Part shown: one piece after another, positions 6,438-9,036 of the stretch
How positions within the stretch are numbered: the first letter of the stretch is position 1
Layout of the letters: every line of letters starts with the position of its first letter
NCBI RefSeq assembly: GCF_001983105.1
Contig: NZ_MOMC01000047.1
Span: forward strand, 87,536 to 96,571
Source of the DNA: Pseudofrankia asymbiotica
GTDB lineage: Bacteria > Actinomycetota > Actinomycetes > Frankiales > Frankiaceae
Direction of reading: 5' to 3'
DNA length: 9,036 nt
Made by a program: the position numbers and the translations under genes
The notes under the pieces: generated by a model
What the model was told of the DNA's origin: nothing
Seen by the model: the letters and a program-made list of their open reading frames with translations, nothing else
The model's database searches: none

Positions 6438-6480
6438 GGGCGCGCCGCGGGCTCGCGCGACGTCGTCGCGCGGCGCGCCC
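6438..6480 (+). terminator. Hairpin downstream of bkdC with a competing fold
   Basis: GGGCGCGCCGCG (6438-6449) pairs perfectly over 12 bp with CGCGGCGCGCCC (6469-6480). A second perfect 8-bp hairpin, CGCGCGAC (6454-6461) with GTCGCGCG (6465-6472), shares bases with the right arm, so the two exclude each other. It starts 52 bases after the bkdC stop. No T-run follows, as is common for terminators in high-GC actinomycetes. Confidence 0.5.
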
Positions 6481-6603
6481 ACCCGGGCAGGCGCGCGGGC
6501 CCCGGTGCGGGCTGACCGCGAGCGCCCGGCGGGCCCCCCGATGGCCCTTCCGGGGGTGCGCTCACCTGGGACTGGCTAGGACGTATAGGCATTTCTCGGC
6601 GGT

Positions 6604-6628
6604 CCAGGCCGGGCAACGCCCGGCCTGG
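6604..6628 (+). terminator. Perfect 11-bp hairpin, possible terminator or small-RNA element
   Basis: CCAGGCCGGGC and GCCCGGCCTGG pair perfectly across the loop AAC. It is 218 bases after bkdC and over 300 before the next gene, and lacks a T-run. It could be a back-up terminator of the bkd transcript, working in either direction, or the end of a short non-coding RNA. Confidence 0.45.
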
Positions 6629-6647
6629 CTGTCGCGTCCAACGTGGC

Positions 6648-6677
6648 ATCGGTCGTGACATGGGTCATGACATCGGT
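6648..6677. promoter_or_regulatory. Inverted repeat flanked by direct repeats
   Basis: GTCGTGAC (6652-6659) and GTCATGAC (6664-6671) form an inverted repeat with one mismatch in eight and a 4-base spacer. CATCGGT occurs on both sides, at 6648-6654 and 6671-6677. This looks like a protein-binding site, but the regulated gene is uncertain. Confidence 0.3.
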
Positions 6678-6774
6678 GCGCGGGCCATGCGACTCGCGGC
6701 GCTGACCCAGACGGCCCGCGTCGGCGCGGACCGTGGGGGAGTGGGCTCGCGGTGGGCTGCGATGGTTAACCCCG

Positions 6775-6805
6775 TGGATCTGCCCAGGTTGGTCCCGCCT
6801 AGGAT
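6775..6805 (+). promoter_or_regulatory. Possible promoter of the membrane-anchored protein gene
   Basis: TAGGAT at 6800-6805 is a good actinobacterial -10 hexamer. TGGATC (6775-6780, 19-base spacer) or GGATCT (6776-6781, 18-base spacer) is a weak -35. Transcription would start near 6812, giving a leader of about 130 bases before the GTG at 6941. Confidence 0.35.
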
Positions 6806-6940
6806 CGCCCCGGGCGAGTCGACCTGAGTCGTCCCCGGCGGCGGGCTGTCCCCGCCCGGCACCGGCCTCGCTGCCGGCGTGGGCGCTCCGAGCGACCGGG
6901 CGGCACGCGGCGCGGGACCCGACATACGGAGGAACACCAG

Positions 6941-7888
6941 GTGGACGTGTTGCCGGACATCCTGCTCACGGTCGCGATCTCGCTTGCGGCGGGCGCGCTC
7001 GGGGCGTTGGCCATCCGGCTGTGGGAACGGCCCGGCGGCGCGCCGATGACGCGGCCCCGCCAGTCGACGCTTTTCGGGCTCGCGGCCGACGACGAGATCC
7101 TCCTCGCGGTCGCCTCGCTCGCGCCCAACGGGATGATCGCCCGCGACGACGTGCTCGCGGTCGCCGAGATCTCCTCGATCATCTACGGGGCGGACGCCCG
7201 GCCCAAGGTCACCCCCGGCGGCGCGGTGCAGGACAGCATCGGCCGGCGCACCGAGTTCTGCGTCGGCGACCCGCGCTCGAACCCGCGGATGGCCGCCCAC
7301 CTGTCCCGCTACCTGCCCGGAGTGACGTTCTCCCCGCCCACGCCGCCGGCCCCGCCGCGGCAGGCCCCGGCGCTCGCCAGCGTCGGCGCCTCGGCGTCCG
7401 CCTCCTCCTCATCCGCCTCCTCCGCCGCCGCTCCCGAAGGCGCCGCCAACGGGACGGCGCAGGACGCGACCAACCCGTCAGGCCCGATGATCGTGCCCGC
7501 CCGCCCGCCGCGGGAGAGCCGGGTCATCGCGGTCACCGTGCCGAACGGGCGGGAAGGCCGGCGGCTGCGCGGCGAGAAGGGCGACGGGGCCGAGAAGACG
7601 ACCAGGGAGTTCGCCGGCCGGCCGGGCGAGCACGAGTTCGCGCTGCTCGCCCGGGTCGCCGCCGGTCCTGCGCGCCGGCCGCTGTTCATCCTCGCCGGGC
7701 AGACGGCCACCGCGAACCTCGCCGCGGCCTACTACCTGCGCAGCCGCGCCGAGGAGCTCACCACCGAGTTCTCCAACAGGCCGTCGTTCTGCCTGATCCT
7801 GCGCGTCGACGCGGCCACCGTCTACGGACACGAACTGGTCGAGCGCGAGGCCGACATCAGCGCCGCGATCGTCCCCCCGACGTTCTAG
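6941..7888 (+). CDS. Membrane-anchored protein of unknown function, two globular segments joined by a Pro/Ser linker
   Basis: A 315-residue protein I do not recognise. The GTG start is supported by GGAGGA at 6928-6933, 7 bases upstream; starting at the internal ATG (residue 36) would lose the membrane segment. Residues 5-27 form one hydrophobic helix followed by RLWER, suggesting an N-terminal anchor with the rest probably cytoplasmic by the positive-inside rule. Segment one (about 40-130) contains DEILLAVASL and FCVGDPRSNPRMAAHLSRYLPG (106-127). A low-complexity Pro/Ala/Ser linker with a serine run spans about 131-190. Segment two (about 191-315) has the glycine turn LFILAGQTATANLAAAYYLRSR (248-269) and CLILRVDAATV (284-294). 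The alternating beta-strand and helix pattern with GDPRSNP and AGQTATAN loops suggests a Rossmann-like ligand-sensing fold, which is my inference. It appears to stand alone, ahead of rnpB. Confidence 0.85.
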   Translation: MDVLPDILLTVAISLAAGALGALAIRLWERPGGAPMTRPRQSTLFGLAADDEILLAVASLAPNGMIARDDVLAVAEISSIIYGADARPKVTPGGAVQDSIGRRTEFCVGDPRSNPRMAAHLSRYLPGVTFSPPTPPAPPRQAPALASVGASASASSSSASSAAAPEGAANGTAQDATNPSGPMIVPARPPRESRVIAVTVPNGREGRRLRGEKGDGAEKTTREFAGRPGEHEFALLARVAAGPARRPLFILAGQTATANLAAAYYLRSRAEELTTEFSNRPSFCLILRVDAATVYGHELVEREADISAAIVPPTF

Positions 7889-8012
7889 TACGGCCGCGGC
7901 CCGCGGCAGGAAAGGTCGGCCCGCCGCGGCGCGGGTTCCGGGACGCCAGTTCCGGCGGTCAGGGGCCACATTCGCGACGCCGTCCAGACGACGGTGCCCC
8001 GAGGCGGCGCTG

Positions 8013-8030
8013 GGCTCGTCCGCCCGAGCC
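8013..8030 (+). terminator. Small hairpin between the membrane-protein gene and rnpB
   Basis: GGCTCG and CGAGCC pair perfectly across TCCGCC. It lies about 125 bases after the upstream stop and just before the rnpB promoter, so it might limit read-through. There is no T-run and the stem is short. Confidence 0.25.
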
Positions 8031-8036
8031 GGGCGG

Positions 8037-8070
8037 CCGTTTGGGCAAGATCCGTTTGGGCAAGATCCGT
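8037..8070 (+). repeat. Tandem 15-bp duplication over the rnpB -35 region
   Basis: CCGTTTGGGCAAGAT occurs at 8037-8051 and 8052-8066, followed by a third partial copy CCGT (8067-8070). The copies are identical. Each contains TTGGGC, so the -35 hexamer of rnpB is present twice. Confidence 0.95.
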
Positions 8071-8084
8071 CGAGCGGGTAGAGT
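8056..8084 (+). promoter_or_regulatory. Promoter of rnpB
   Basis: TTGGGC (8056-8061) is a -35 hexamer and TAGAGT (8079-8084) a -10 hexamer, with an ideal 17-base spacer. Transcription would start near 8091, directly at the first base pairs of RNase P helix P1, which supports the assignment. This fits a housekeeping sigma factor and strong constitutive expression. Confidence 0.75.
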
Positions 8085-8090
8085 CCGGTA

Positions 8091-8512
<422 letters not shown>

Positions 8513-8556
8513 AAAACCCTTGCAGCGCAGCAACTCCGCTCTCGTGATCATGGCCC

Positions 8557-8579
8557 TGGCCTGTTCTGGCCTGTTCTGG
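8557..8579 (+). repeat. Tandem 10-bp repeat after rnpB
   Basis: TGGCCTGTTC is present at 8557-8566 and 8567-8576, then TGG. GTGATC (8544-8549) and GATCAC (8584-8589) flank it as 6-bp inverted arms. Function unknown; too weak a stem to call the rnpB terminator. Confidence 0.7.
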
Positions 8580-8813
8580 AAACGATCACTCTTCTGTGGA
8601 TCTTGTTTTCGGAAGCTCCTGGAGACCGTTGGCGCTGGATCGACGGTGACTTTTTGCAGCCAAAGCCGTGGTTGCACTCTGTAGCCGGTTGGTCGTGCGG
8701 GTGATCTTGGCGTGTCGGGCTCGCGTGGGTCGGAGGGCTCGCTTAGAGGTGCTGGCGCATCCGAGGGCCGGCCTGCTGTGCACTCATCGGCCCCGCCCTG
8801 GCGGAGGTGCCAC

Positions 8814-8839
8814 CTCGCTGCGGTCTCGGCCGCAGCGAG
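8814..8839. other. Strong perfect hairpin in the right intergenic stretch
   Basis: CTCGCTGCGG and CCGCAGCGAG form a perfect 10-bp stem with a 6-base loop TCTCGG. A second dyad, GAGGTG (8804-8809) with CACCTC (8811-8816), overlaps its left arm, so the two could compete. No T-run follows on either strand, so a terminator role is uncertain. Confidence 0.55.
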
Positions 8840-9036
8840 TGCCTGGCGTGCTCTCAGCGGCCTTCCTGGCTCGCTTCCCATGGAACGGGCGAACCGGCTT
8901 CCGGTACGCGGCGCCCGCCGTGGCCCGGGCGTTGGCGGGCGGCGGTCGGTCCCTTGCTCGACGACATGGCCTGTCACGAGGCGGGACGGTGTCCCGTTGG
9001 ACATCGGCGGCCCCGCCACCAATGCCTACCCGCGGG

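Larger units (their letters stand above)
6387..6940. other. Gene-free stretch rich in strong hairpins
   Basis: No frame has real-gene codon use. In order it contains: competing hairpins at 6438-6480; a small C6/G5 hairpin at 6535-6556; a short, less GC-rich segment at 6577-6596 (TAGGACGTATAGGCATTT); a perfect 11-bp hairpin at 6604-6628; an inverted repeat flanked by CATCGGT repeats at 6648-6677; and a possible promoter at 6775-6805 for the gene at 6941. The first hairpins probably end the bkd transcript. The rest is unexplained. Confidence 0.6.
8513..9036. other. Gene-free stretch to the right edge
   Basis: I find no convincing gene, tRNA or terminator with a T-run. The first 200 bases after rnpB are less GC-rich than the rest, with a 10-bp tandem repeat (8557-8576) and T-rich patches (TTGTTTTCGG, CTTTTTGCAG). 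Further right are hairpins at 8814-8839, 8912-8941 (CGCCCGCC with GGCGGGCG) and 8982-8996 (CGGGAC with GTCCCG). A long open frame on the minus strand runs through this stretch and through rnpB, so it is not real. The region may hold a leader or promoter of a gene beyond the edge. Confidence 0.5.

Noticed and set aside
3474..6482. 1002-residue open frame on the minus strand
   Set aside because: It is antisense to three clear bkd genes, and its composition (Arg/Gly/Ala-rich, no domains) is that of a codon-bias shadow.
8544..8589. Terminator of rnpB formed by GTGATC and GATCAC
   Set aside because: Only 6 bp with a 34-base loop and no proper T-run; a terminator must exist, but I cannot place it.
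8743..8787. 14-codon minus-strand frame MSAQQAGPRMRQHL
   Set aside because: Too short to judge, with only a weak G-rich stretch upstream and no linked gene; likely chance.
8806..8814. GGTGGCACC on the minus strand, resembling the T-box core
   Set aside because: The longer T-box consensus does not match, no stem I with specifier loop is apparent, and no aminoacyl-tRNA synthetase or amino-acid gene follows.

Overview
The window is very GC-rich (roughly 70 % or more by eye) with strong G/C preference at third codon positions. It carries a class A RNase P RNA and a Bkd-type E1alpha that reads like actinobacterial enzymes. I infer a high-GC actinomycete, possibly of the Frankia group; the genus is a guess. 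All real genes lie on the plus strand.

Layout. 1-180: C-terminal end of a gene entering from the left, whose tail is a 15-bp tandem repeat encoding a His/Arg/Asp pentapeptide. 271-1188: fumarylacetoacetate hydrolase (FAH) family enzyme with the catalytic residues intact. 1189-1835: a long gene-free stretch with several dyads. 1836-2138: small secreted protein made almost entirely of Lys-Asp-Gly-Trp repeats, followed by a strong terminator. 2254-2664: regulatory stretch where the heptamer TCGGTAA and close variants recur in inverted pairs. 2665-6386: three-gene cluster for a branched-chain 2-oxoacid dehydrogenase complex (E1alpha, E1beta, E2). 6387-6940: gene-free stretch full of strong hairpins. 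6941-7888: membrane-anchored protein of unknown function. 8039-8084: promoter of rnpB with a duplicated -35 region. 8091-8512: rnpB. 8513-9036: no gene found.

How it works together. E1alpha and E1beta overlap by four bases and E2 follows after 63 bases, so they are probably one transcript. They would oxidatively decarboxylate branched-chain 2-oxoacids to acyl-CoA; the E3 subunit must come from elsewhere, as no lpd gene is present. The FAH-family enzyme may also serve carboxylic-acid catabolism, but nothing ties it to the bkd genes except proximity. The secreted repeat protein and the membrane-anchored protein are single-gene units by context. The least explained parts are the Trp-rich secreted repeat protein, the repeated inverted heptamers before bkdA, the hairpin cluster after bkdC, and the duplicated -35 segment of rnpB.
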